NCBI RefSeq assembly: GCF_024139115.2
Contig: NC_085139.1
Location: 102,906,158 to 102,970,157, forward strand
Reading direction: 5' to 3'
Source: Armigeres subalbatus
Taxonomy: Eukaryota; Arthropoda; Insecta; Diptera; Culicidae
Length of the DNA stretch: 64,000 nt
Shown here: positions 42,061-52,685 of the stretch, in pieces
Layout of the letters: each line of letters begins with the position of its first letter
Position numbering within the stretch: the stretch's first letter is position 1
The notes under the pieces: generated by a model
Database searches by the model: none
The model's input: only the letters and a program-made list of their open reading frames with translations
What the model was told of the DNA's origin: nothing
Translations under genes and position numbers: made by a program

Positions 42061-42543
42061 TAGATTTCTTGTCTTTCTGATCCAAGCATGCAAATTTGAC
42101 TATTAGATACATGAACGGAAAATATGCATGTTTTTTTTTATAGGCGGCAAATGATGTAAGGTAAGGCAATCAAATGCTGCGATGGGGACGCGTTATATTT
42201 TTCTCTGCGATACCAAACCGACCCACCGACACCACATGTTATATCAACACGGAACTTTCAGTCGAGAACGTTTTGTCATGCATCGTACACGCATTATTTT
42301 GTATGTGTGGATCATCTGCTCTAACCGCAATCGGCGATGTATAGGTAGTCAAAGCGTATCTCGCAGGCAGTGCACGGTTAGGTGCCTATCGAGAACCGCT
42401 TCAAACTGCGCATGCGCGATTCGGTGAAGAGAGCGCGACCAGAACAAAATCAAAATAGAAGAGTAAAGCGCGAGCATTTCTGTTTCCTCAAAGCGTTCCA
42501 TGACGAAAGTTTCGCTTTGTATAAGCAACGCGAAGCAAAAGCG
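42061..42543. other. Unassigned; GC-richer stretch
   Basis: Two overlapping short ORFs (42182-42427, 42382-42588) without recognisable domains. Possibly repeat-derived. Confidence 0.3.
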
Positions 42544-42874
42544 CTTTTGATCAGGGATGCCAGATTTGAAGACATGTCTTCAATTTGAAGACATTTGAAT
42601 CTCTGTGAAGACATTTATTTCATGAAGACATTTTGAAGACTTTTTAAAATATTTGAAGACTTACTTTCGTATTTAAAAATACTTGAAAACAATCAATAAG
42701 TCAGCGAATAGAAAATATAATTTGATTACTAACTTATAAACTTTGCGACTTCTAAATGCAGATAATATAAATATTACAAAAGTTATACATAATAGACCCA
42801 TGCCTCGGGCTTAGTCGGTTGAGGTTGATAACTACAACGCATTTTAGACTTTGTTAAGAAAATTATTTTGAGCT

Positions 42875-43035
42875 TTTTAGTGGAATGTCTTCACTTGTCA
42901 TGAGACGAGTTGGTTCAATCCCATTTAATTCCACCACTTGATTGTACCTTGACAGATACGTATTTCGACCTTACTTTACCTATTATACCTTACCTTACAA
43001 ACTCGTCTTATGACAAGTGCATTAGACGTCAAACG
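42875..43035. repeat. Dispersed repeat with ACGTATTTCGACCT, copy 1
   Basis: TTTTTAGTGGAATGTCTTCA, GACGAGTT, CATTTAATTCCACCAC, ATACGTATTTCGACCT and a terminal inverted AACTCGTCTTATGACA match the segment 59797-59975. Confidence 0.7.
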
Positions 43036-43246
43036 TACTTTTTTTAGTTATGTGCTGGTTAAAAAATTCCCGATGGCAGCATTTGTTTAAATTTACCTTG
43101 GTTACAGTGGCGTTTTCGACGTGTCTGTTAAAAAGGTATTTCGATCATTGTATCAGAACGCAATGACCTAGAGATGGGCAAAACGGATCACTTTGATGAA
43201 CGGCTCAGATCTGGGTCATTCATTCTAATGATCCGGATCTTTCAAC

Positions 43247-43696
43247 TTCTAATTGGGTCCTAAAGCCCTACCTCGTTTATGGTTGCAAATGATAGTGCAT
43301 CGGTCAAGAATACTTGTACCGTTGTTATAAAAATTCTGGTAAAATTCTAAATCATTAAAATTAAAATTTTGTGTTTAATTCATTTTAAGGCAAATTTTGG
43401 GCTGTGCAACATTTCAGAACGAATGAACCATCAGCCCAAAACGTCAGTCCCATATATTAACTGTCAAAGGTTGAGTCAAGTGCCCTGCGGTGTTTTGCTA
43501 GTGCGTTTGAATCCGTACGTCAAACAAGACCGAAAATGTCGAGGAAGCATTTTCATCTATTTTTCAATTTCAAATTAAACAATGTTCTTTTCGATTTTTG
43601 AGTCTAAAGAAAAACTGACACGTTTAGAATGATTACCTTCATCGTTCCCTGAAAGAAAATCGAATATCGATTCTTCATTTTAGGACCCAATTAGAA
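43247..43696. mobile_element. 450-bp MITE with TTCTAATTGGGTCCTAAA ends
   Basis: The left end TTCTAATTGGGTCCTAAA is the exact reverse complement of TTTAGGACCCAATTAGAA at 43679-43696. It holds the CCTACCTCGTTTATGGTTGC block also seen inverted at 20320-20365. The ORF 43369-43578 inside is not recognised. It sits inside a larger repeat with GATCCGGATC on both sides (43230, 43907). Confidence 0.75.
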
Positions 43697-44079
43697 CAAA
43701 AAGGAAAGATAATGCAAAAAAAAAGTGAAACACTTTTGAATCGTACTGATAATAACTTTACTCTTTCTTGTTTACAAACGTATGGATTACAAAGAATGAA
43801 CTTTTTATTTTATTATTTCCTAACAAACGGTCAAATAATTTGCTGATCTGGTGAACCGGATCTTTTAAAAAATAATCCACGAATCATTCACTCACTTTAG
43901 AGATCCGGATCATTTGACCGGTTCCGACTGAGACCGATCTCATTTATTTCAAACGGCAAAAAAGATAGAATTTTATTATGACTTTTTGGACTAGATCCAA
44001 TTTTTGTAAATTTCTTTATAATTCATCTGATCTCTTCGGTATTTCCAGAATACCCGTCGAGAATAAGAATAAATTTTGA

Positions 44080-45440
44080 AGAACTCGATGAATGTTCTCT
44101 GGATTTTCAAAATAATTTTCAGTAAAAATTCGTTTTATAAAATTGATTCGTGTAAAATAAAAAAATTAATCATGAAAATTGAAAATGAAAAAATTAAAAT
44201 AATTCTGAGGAATTTCTCGTGAAATTCAAGAGAATTAAAATTAAAAATTCTTTTCAAATTATCTTTCAATTTCAAATCAAAAATAAATAATAATTTCAGT
44301 ATTCAGAAAAATAATCAGAGGAATTTCATAAATAAATCCGCCAGAGTTTTTATCAAAGACTCAGTAGAAAGTTCAGGGTAAACTCGTTACACTTTCTTGT
44401 TGAATTCTAACTTGAATTCCTTCGGTATTTTTTCAAAAAATATCTTTGGGCACTCTGCCAGTATTTTAACTGGGAATCCCTCTAAGAATTTCTCCAGTAA
44501 ATCCATCTCTGAAATTCTTTCTGAAATTCCACATGAAGCTCCTCCAGGAATTCGTCCAGCAATTCCTTCAGAGATTTTTCAGAAAATTTCTCCACTATTT
44601 CTTTTGAAAGTACCTCTAGGAGCTCCTCCATAAGTTCGTCCAGAATTTTTCCGTAGGATCCTCCAAGAATTCCGTCGGAAAGTTCTCCAGTCGTTCCTTC
44701 AGAAATTCCTTATAGTTTGTTTTTCATGACTTTCTGCAGCATTCCTTCCAGGAATTCCTCTCGAAGCTCCTGCAGGCATTCGTACGAAAATTCCTCCAAG
44801 AATCCCTTCGGAAGTTTCTCCAGGAATTCCTCTTGATGGTGCTCCAATAATGTTGCCGAAAGATTCTCCAATAATACCTCTGGAATTATTCTCTGCAATT
44901 TCTCTGTTATTTCCTCCTGGAATTCTTTCGGAAATTTCTGCAGCAATACCTCAGGAAGTTCTTCCAAAAAGTTATCCAGAAGTTCCTCCTGAAGTTTCTT
45001 CAGGAACTCCACTGCAAACCCTTTCAGTTATTGCTCAGGAAAATCATCCAGGAATTCTTCAGGAAAATCCTTCAGTAATTCCTCCCGAAAATCCCTCCGA
45101 AATTTCTCCTGTAATTCCTCCGGAAGTTCCATTAGCATTTCATCCGGAAGTTCATTCAGAAATTTATCTGGAAGTTCCTTCAAAAAATCTTTTGGATGTT
45201 CCAACAGCAATTCCTCCGGGAATCCCTTCAGGAGTTCCTTTATAAATCTCCGATAAATCCATCAGGGATTTCTTCCGGAAATTTCTTCAGGAAATCTTGT
45301 AGAAGTTAAAGAAGTCTTTAAAAATAAATTCAGAAGAATTCCACAAGGAAATTTAGTTAGAAAAATCCGTTGGAATTATATTTAAAGACTCATTAGAAAA
45401 TCCAAGGGAAAGTCATTGCCCTTACTCATGAAGATTTAAA
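44080..45440. repeat. Degenerate TTCCTCCAGGAATTCC minisatellite
   Basis: About 1.3 kb of variants of TCCTCCAGGAATTCCTCC at 24-36 bp spacing, flanked by AT-rich AATTTC variants. ORFs on both strands here (44397-45245 plus; 45210-44710 minus) give repetitive IPxEIPPEV or EFLEELPEE peptides and are by-products. Confidence 0.88.
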
Positions 45441-45608
45441 AGAGTATTCTTTTGAACTCTAACAATTTGAGTGTTAACAAGTTACAAACCTATTGGATTT
45501 TGAAATTTTTTACAAATAATCGTAATTTTGATATTGAAGACATTTGAAGACATTTTTACTCGACTGTGAAGACATTCGAAAATATCCACTGGCATCCCTG
45601 CTTTTGAT

Positions 45609-45907
45609 ATTTGATTAAATGGGATGGCCCGTTTACACGTCTACTAATCATGACGACAATGTACTGTCCGATAATACTAACGCGACATTAGCTCAATTTA
45701 AACAGGAATTGTCATCTGCTAATAAGCGCAATAAAGCCTGTTTTCAAATACGCCTATTATATTCGACCTTGAAGTATCTGACAATATTAACATATTGTAA
45801 ACAGACATTTCATCTTCTGATGAAAATCTATATTGTCGCAGAATTAGCGAATATGAAACGGGTTCAACATTTTTAAAGGTTTTTTTTTTTTAGAAATCCA
45901 ATATATT
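45609..45907. other. Short ORF, no recognised gene
   Basis: ORF 45619-45876 has no domain. Its upstream half may be unique host sequence into which the hAT and Tc1-type MITEs inserted. Confidence 0.25.
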
Positions 45908-45909
45908 TA

Positions 45910-47031
45910 CACACTAAACAAGGACTTCGCTGTTCGGTAATTATTTTTACAGTTTTAGTTCGGTAAATCATGATTTTACTGAGATAATTGTAAAACTACT
46001 GTCAAAATTGATATTTTAACCGATGACTCAGTAAATGGAAAAAAATATTACTGTACACCGTGAAGAAATTACTGAATTTTTCGGCAATTCATTAGTTTAT
46101 AGGCTGTTCGGTAATAAACTACTGGTACTGACAGTAAAACATATAACTTTACCGAACATTTCATCAAATATACTTGAAAAATTACCGGAGACAACTGTTA
46201 ACAAACAATTGAAACTAAATAGAAAAGAAACAGACGCCACTTGCATTACTCTTCAATTCGCGATTTTGCTTCAGGGAGATTTTGTGAGTTCACAATTTTT
46301 AGTTTTTTTTTATCATTTGCATGTGATGTGATAAGCATAGTGGTCTCATATCGTTTTAAACGATGCAATTCTGTTTGTGCCGGCGTTCACAAGTTATTTT
46401 GTGAAAACAAATTATTTTGTTGTTTGACTTCATGGTTCGGCTAGAATCCATTCTAGTTGTGAAGTCCACTGATGAATATAGTTTTGTTGACCGCCAGTAT
46501 AACAAGAAAAGCATCGCACAAAAATTGCATATGGGATCAGTATGCTTGAGACTGTAACTGCGATGGAGGAAAAAACTTTCATTGAAAACTAATTGGAAAT
46601 GAGGCAGTTAAATATAACAAAAATATCGAAAAAAATACATAATTCCAATTGATGTTTGGAGGGCAAAAAGTAACTCATAATTTCTTAAATATTACAATGT
46701 ATTTTTTGTCTTCCTTTTTACATTCTATTCTCTTTTCCAAAAAAAATCTTTAATCTATTTACTGATCCATCCGTAAAATGAATAAAATTTTACCGAAAGA
46801 AATGTTAATGTTTTACCGACGTCCTGTAATTTTATTGACATATCCGTTAGTAAAATTACTGATAACATCGTCAATTTTTTACCGAACAAACTGCAATTTT
46901 TGACAGTTCAGATTAATTTTTATTTACTGAGCGTTCGGTAATCAAAAAAATTACCGGGCTCATAACCGAACGTTCAGCTGTTTGAAAACCCGGTAAAATT
47001 TTACCGACTCCAGTGATCTGAGTTTACTGTG
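45910..47031. mobile_element. 1.1-kb Tc1/mariner-type MITE
   Basis: Ends CACACTAAAC and GTTTACTGTG (one mismatch), flanked by TA on both sides. Subterminal regions carry many TTCGGTAA/TTACCGAA and TTTACTG/CAGTAAA motifs in both orientations. No transposase; ORFs 46035-46331 and 46241-46444 are short and unrecognised. Confidence 0.72.
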
Positions 47032-47033
47032 TA

Positions 47034-47569
47034 GTTAGGGTGGGGGTAAGTCAAATGTCAATGGTTCACATAAATTTATGAAATTTTTTATGACCAAGTT
47101 TCCATGCTTATGGACGGAAAACTTCTCGACATCTGTCCAGTCCAGAATATTGATCAAAGATATAAATTGCAAATTGAATAATTATCAATTGAGAAGAGTA
47201 AGGGCTATGAACTTCATTGTTCTCTTTATTGTACAGACTTTATTTTTCTGATATGACATGCTAATTACAAATTATTATTAGAGCCTTTTTATGATTGCTA
47301 TATTCTAATTTCCTTTTCTGTATTTTAAACTTTGTCTCATTTTACGAATAACTCAAATTAGAATCGAAAGTGCCAGCTCAATAATTTCCGAATAGATATA
47401 TCGATTATTTGTCACATTGGAAACGATTCTGATGATAGTAATTTTTATCTTTACTTAAATCACTTGGAAGCTTAATTAAGTTTGAGTTAATTCAGAAAAT
47501 AAGAAGTAGCTAAGAGCCAGTTAGATGCAACAAAATAAGCAAACATATTGAGAAACGCGCAGGAAAATT
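47034..47569. other. No gene seen
   Basis: AT-rich unique-looking sequence. Confidence 0.4.
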
Positions 47570-47960
47570 AAATTGGAGAATTTCCGAAGCTATTCTTGGT
47601 GAAATCTAGGAATTTATTCGGGAAATCAATTAGGGATTACTTTGTAAATTCTTTTGAGTATTCCCTCGGAAATTCTTTATGAATATATTAAAAAATACTA
47701 AATTAGTTAGGATTTTTCAAAGCAATTCCTGGAGGAACTTCCGAAGGAATTTCGGGATCAGTTTTCCAAGGAATTTTTCAAAGAAATCACTAAAAGAGTG
47801 TCTATAAGAATGATTAGCAATTTTCTAAATTATTTCTGGAGGAATTTCCAAGATAAAAACCGAAAAGAATTCCCGGAGGAATTTCAAAACGAATTCTTCT
47901 GAAAGAGTTCCTAAAAAATCCCAAAGAATCTCAAAAGAATAAACGGAGCATTTTCCGAAG
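47570..47960. repeat. Degenerate GGAATTTCC-type repeat
   Basis: Variants of GGAGGAATTTCCAAG and TTCCGAAGGAATTTC, the same type as at 44080 and 49850. Confidence 0.7.
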
Positions 47961-48138
47961 GTTTTTATAGTTAAGCAGTAATAGAACGCTAGTGGCGCTG
48001 TAACCATTGAAATTATTCTGCCAAAATATGCTTCAATAAGCTTAATAGCCTAATCAGAATTAGATTATTTATCGTAATACATATTGTGTTAAAGCGGAGA
48101 AAGAAAATTGAATGTATGGGGATGGCATGAGGTTGTTT
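47961..48138. other. No gene seen
   Basis: AT-rich spacer between repeats. Confidence 0.3.
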
Positions 48139-48318
48139 TACAATGTTATGAAAACTCATATGTGAATATGTACGTTATGTGGAAGATATTGATTTGAAAA
48201 CTGTAGGGTCATGGGTTCGAGTCCCATCGAAGGGAAAGTGGTTACCTCCAATACATTTTTCAAATCAATATCTTCCACATAACGTACATATTCACATATG
48301 AGTTTTCATAACATTGTA
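48139..48318. mobile_element. Foldback element with tRNA-like core, second member
   Basis: Arms 48139-48199 and 48257-48318 are reverse complements (TACAATGTTATGAAAACTCA ... TGAGTTTTCATAACATTGTA). The loop reads GGGTCATGGGTTCGAGTCCC, a perfect B box GGTTCGAGTCC, then GTGGTTACCTCCAATACA, which matches GCGGTTACCCTCCAATACC in the element at 36111. The A-box half is missing. Confidence 0.82.
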
Positions 48319-48412
48319 AATTAACGTCCAAGTCGGGTGGTTTAATCCCCGGAAATAGGCAATTACCTTTGATTGAAATGAGGTTGTTGTTTATCATGAT
48401 ATTTATGATCAT

Positions 48413-49301
48413 TAGAGTGGGGCGTCATGGTCATTTTTTCAAATCAATGGTTCTTCGAAGCCATTCTGGGTCCTGAACAACTGTGCAGAATTTGGGACCG
48501 ATTGGTTGCTTCCTTGCTTCCCGCATTGCGTTTAAAGTTTGTATGGAAATTAGTATGGGAGAACGTATATTTTTGCATTTTTACTACTAGAGGTTTCAGT
48601 TCATCGTAAACCAAGTGGCACATTACGTTAAAGTATAACCCAAAGGATGCCGAAAAACTTTGCTGAAGAAGGCACGTTGCTGGAACGTCCACGAAAAAAG
48701 TTATAACGCTTCAAAGATTGAGTGTTCAAACCATATGCAAAAAATCATTTATTCTGCCAGCACTGCCGAACTACGTGGAGCAATAATTTAACTGAGTGTT
48801 ATTTCAAAATTATTGATTTTATAGGACTTTGGAGCTAATGGGAGATATTCGGAATGATTTCACAAAGTAAAAATTCCGACTAGAAGGAAAATGGGTTTTG
48901 CCCTCTGACAATTACAGGTTGTCCGGTAGTGCTGACAGAAACATTGATTTCTTGCATATGGTTTGAACAATCAATTTTCGAAACGTAATAATATTTTTTG
49001 CAGACCTTCCAGCTGCGTACCTTCTTCGGCCAAGTTTTTCGGCATCTTCCAGGCTATATGCTAACCTATTGAGTCACGTGATTGATGATAAATTGAAGCC
49101 GCTAAGAGCAAAAATGTAAAAAGAACGTTTTCCCATACTAATCTCCATGTAAACTTAAAACGCGATGCGGCATGCGAGGTTGCAACCAATCGAGCCCATA
49201 TTTTGCACAGTTAATTGGGGTCCCAAAACGATTCAGAAAAACCTTGATCTCACTCGATCGGACGAAGTTTTCGTTTTCCCATACAACTGCGCCCCACTCT
49301 A
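48413..49301. mobile_element. 0.9-kb foldback MITE, 8-bp target duplication
   Basis: Ends TAGAGTGGGGCG and CGCCCCACTCTA, flanked by ATGATCAT on both sides (48405-48412, 49302-49309). Internal arms invert over most of the length (for example GTTCAAACCATATGCAA at 48726 and TTGCATATGGTTTGAAC at 48953). Architecture is like 6833-7541. Confidence 0.88.
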
Positions 49302-49309
49302 ATGATCAT

Positions 49310-49419
49310 AAATAGTTTAATCTGAATAGGCTATAACTTGGCCGTTTGACACTTTCAGTACCGGTAACTTGACTGCTAGGTCCAAGCAAACTAGATGTTG
49401 GTTACAAGCGAACAAGGGG
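49310..49419. other. No gene seen
   Basis: Short spacer. Confidence 0.3.
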
Positions 49420-49565
49420 CTGTCCATAAACCACGTAGACCAAATTTTCATATTTTCAAACCCCCCCTCTCCCCCCTGATAGACTTTCATAGACTTTTCC
49501 AAAACCCTCCCCAACCCCGGAAAGTCTACGTAGACTTTTCCAAAAAATTGTCATGTCATATGTGT
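49420..49565. repeat. MITE remnant, GGGGCTGTCCATAAACCACG type
   Basis: AAGGGGCTGTCCATAAACCACGTAGACC followed by C-rich runs and a partly inverted GGAAAGTCTACGTAGAC. This is a common form of mosquito MITE end, although no second end was found. Confidence 0.5.
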
Positions 49566-49849
49566 TGTACGTTTCGAAATAAGATCAGTAACGAGTTATG
49601 GTATTAAGTTATTAAAATCCATTAACAAGAAATCCATTTTAATATAAAACATTACAACAAAACGCTTATTTCGAAAACAGAACAAATTCAGTTTAAAAAA
49701 AAATCAAACTTATTCTCTGTGCACGGCTGCAGAAACTAGATCTCAAACTTCCCGATAGATTCAATTCCTTCTAGAGGTGTGCGCTGACATTTTCGCATCA
49801 GCGCGCTGCTGTATTCTATCACAACACTGATCTATAACTTTCCACGCCG
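49566..49849. other. No gene seen
   Basis: AT-rich. Confidence 0.3.
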
Positions 49850-50515
49850 GTTCAAATTCGGGGAAGTCTGAAGAATTTCTAGAACAAATTTAGAAGACTA
49901 TCAAGTGTAAATCCTTAAGATAAACACGTCGATATTCCAAAGAATATTTCGTAAAAGTTTTCGATTGATGACCCTAAAACTCCCGTTGATACTCCTAAGA
50001 ACTTTAAGTAAACATTCCATGCCGAAATTTCATGGATCGTAAAAAATAAGCTGAACTTTTTTTAAAATCTTTATTAAGGAGACTTTGAATAAGTAGAACT
50101 TTTCGTGGGATTCCCAAGAACTTCCAAATTATTTGAGGTGGAAATTTCGGTTGAATGTGTCGTGAGAATTTTGGTAAATTTTCCATCAAAACTGCAAAGG
50201 AAATCGCAAGGATTTTTCCATGGATACTCGAAGAATTTTCGGTGACAGAATCAAATATTTTTCCGTGAAAGTTTTCTTTCAAAATCCCGAAGATTTTCCA
50301 TTCAAGTTCTAAAAAAATCCATTGGTAATCCCGAAGAAACTGTCGTTGAAATTCCGAAGACTTTTCCGTAGATATCCAAAGATTTCTCAGTGGAATTCCA
50401 AAGAATTCCCGGTGAATCTTCAGCAAATATTCCAATGGAAATTCAGATGAATTTTACGCGGACTTTACGGAAAATTCCATGCAGAAAATCGCTGAAACAT
50501 AAGATTTTTTTTTGT
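49850..50515. repeat. Degenerate AATTCCGAAGAATTTTC repeat
   Basis: Many variants of CCGAAGATTTTCC and GGAATTCCAAAGAA at 25-35 bp spacing. The minus ORF 50435-50004 (repetitive SEFQRxF/EIHREFFGIP peptides) is a by-product. Confidence 0.75.
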
Positions 50516-50550
50516 TCTTTTTTAACGTGATTTGAAAAAACTGAAAAAAA

Positions 50551-51438
50551 CTGGAAAATGGAAAAGCTGAGGTTGCTGTAGCTTCGGCCTATTTTCCGGG
50601 TGATGATCCTGAGGCCCCTCCTCCTGAGGTCGAATCATTTATCCAATACTGCAGAGAGAATAACAAGTCATTCATCATTGGCTGTGATGCTAATGCGCAT
50701 CATACCGTGTGGGGTAGTACGGATATCAACAGTAGAGGTGAATGCTTACTTGAATATCTCTCATCCAATAATATTGATATTTGCAATAGGGGAAATGATC
50801 CAACATTTTCTAATGCAATTAGACAAGAGGTCTTAGATCTGACACTGTGCAACGGTGCGATTTATGAAAGAATTGCAAACTGGCATGTCTCCAAGGAAAC
50901 ATCATTGTCAGATCATAGACATATTGTGTTTGAATGGAGTTGGGGAAAACGATCATCAACTTCATTTAGAAACGCTAGAAAAACGAACTGGGAACAATAT
51001 GAGCAATATTTAAATTCAGACCCATTTACAAAAGGTGGAAAGATTGATTTAGTTCAAGAACTGGAATATTTTTCCCAAAAGGTAAATGATAAGATTTTAA
51101 ATGCTTTCTACAACAGTTGTCCTACGAAACAGTCGTCCTCTAACAGGGACGTTCCGTGGTGGAACTCAAAATTGGAGAAACTGCGGAAGACTTCTCGTAA
51201 ACTTTTTAATAAAGCAAAAAGAACCTCGAATTGGACTCCGTATAGGAGTGCACTTACTGAGTACAATAACGAAATAAGAAAGTCCAAAAGAAGATCGTGG
51301 GTTCAAACGTGTGAAAATATTAGCAATACTCCAGAAGTCGCGAGACTTCAGAGGGCACTTGCAAAAGATCATACTAATGAGCTAGGGAATCTGAAAAAAA
51401 GGATGGATTTTCCACACAAACTTCTGGTGAAACATTAA
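50551..51438 (+). pseudogene. Endonuclease domain of the Lian/LOA-like ORF2
   Basis: Reads AVASAYFPGDDPEAPPPEVE, FIIGCDANAHHTVWGSTDIN, LDLTLCNGAIYER and KETSLSDHRHIVFEW, the APE endonuclease motifs (catalytic Asp-Ala-Asn and Ser-Asp-His). Then DVPWWNSKLEKLRKTSRKL links to the RT. Frameshift at about 51430. Confidence 0.88.
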
Positions 51439-52680
51439 TGGAAACCCGTTTTCCTGGATCGATTATGTGTGTAGACCCAACAACAAGTGGTTCGTTTGAA
51501 AGTCAAAGATGTTCAGCAAGAACAACTAAAATGTCTGATGATGCGAAAAATGTTGCACAAGCCTTGGCTGACGATATCTTTACGAAAGCCAGGGTAGAGA
51601 ATGCAGTGTGATCTGTTGAGCCTTATAAATCTGCCGGACCGGACGGAATAATTCCAGCAATGCTTCAAAACGGAGAATCAGTGCTGATTCCGCCGTTAAT
51701 TGAGATATTCAAGGCAAGTCTAAGACTCAATTATATTCCATCTTCATGGAGGAAAGTAAAATTTATTTTCATACCAAAAATAGGAAAGCGAGATAAGACG
51801 CATCCTAAATCATTCAGGCCCAAGGAATGTAATTGTTGCTGAAAAATGCGAAAAACAAGCGACAAAAGAGAATAGCGATAACTCTTTGTCCCCATCTGCA
51901 GAGGATAAAGACATTGTTGCGTTCCATTTTATTTGCAACAAACATGGAGAGGTAATTGTTGTAAACTTTTCAAACTGCGATAACTTGTTTATTTCAGAAG
52001 TAAAACGCAAATAATGTCAACAGATGGTTGAGTTTATGTCTAATCTATGATAACTGATACTAATTTAACCAAAAACATCATCGGAAACCGACTACTTCTC
52101 AAAATGCGTGGCAGGCGATAATTGTCCTATTCTGTTGCAGTTTGGGACAAACGCTTATTGCGAGAGAGGACAATGTTGTTGTCATTGCCAATGTTGTTAT
52201 TTTACATTCCTTGTTCAGGCCCATTAGTCTTTCATCAGTTCTGTTGAAAACTATGGAAAAGGTGTTGAGTGATTATATCAACTCAAATTACATGATTAAA
52301 CATCCACTGTCTAAGTTCCAGTTTGCTTACCAGTCCGGTAAGTCAACAATTACGGCACTTCATACAGTGGTATCTAAGGTGGAAAAAGCGCTTTCGGTAA
52401 AAGAAATAGCACTTTGTTCTTTCTTGGACATTGAAGGAGCTTTCGATCGCGCTTCTTATTCGTCAATGGATCGTGCCATGAAGAAAAAAAACTTCGACAC
52501 GAACATTATCAAATGGTGCAAAAAGAGAAATTTATTCAGAGCTGTGAAGTTCGTCTCTTACAGTATGATCAACAAAAGGGGTCCTCTCACCACTAATGTG
52601 GTCCTTAGTTGTAGACGATCTTTGAAAAAGCGTAGAGGAAAAAGGTTTCGAGGATGTAGGCTTTGCTGATGATATTGTCA
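51439..52680 (+). pseudogene. RT domain of the Lian/LOA-like ORF2, interrupted
   Basis: PYKSAGPDGIIPAMLQNG and PKIGKRDKTHPKSFRP, the MITE, then ISLSSVLLKTMEKVLSDYIN, FQFAYQSGKSTITALHTVV and FLDIEGAFDRASY. The GxPQGGxLSPLLW block is eroded around 52580-52610 and the catalytic GFADDIVII lies at 52660-52685 in the frame of the next ORF. An in-frame stop is at about 51609. Confidence 0.88.
51821..52213. mobile_element. 393-bp MITE with 8-bp duplication, inside RT
   Basis: Ends CAAGGAATGTAA and TTACATTCCTTG, flanked by TTCAGGCC on both sides (51813-51820, 52214-52221). Removing it rejoins the RT codons as SFRPISLSS. The 8-bp duplication suggests hAT-like mobilisation. No coding capacity. Confidence 0.93.
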
Positions 52681-52685
52681 TCATA

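Larger units (their letters stand above)
42552..45600. mobile_element. 3-kb non-autonomous hAT-type element
   Basis: Ends CAGGGATGCCAG and CTGGCATCCCTG with a perfect 8-bp duplication CTTTTGAT (42544-42551, 45601-45608). The subterminal zones on both sides are full of TGAAGACATTT repeats (42565-42665 and 45535-45580). No transposase; the interior holds other repeats (42870, 43247) and a degenerate minisatellite (44080-45440). Confidence 0.9.

Noticed and set aside
44397..45245. Proline/isoleucine-rich and glutamate-rich repetitive ORFs on both strands.
   Set aside because: By-products of the degenerate GGAATTCC minisatellite.
50004..50435. 143-codon minus-strand ORF.
   Set aside because: Falls in the degenerate AATTCC repeat and its peptide is repetitive.
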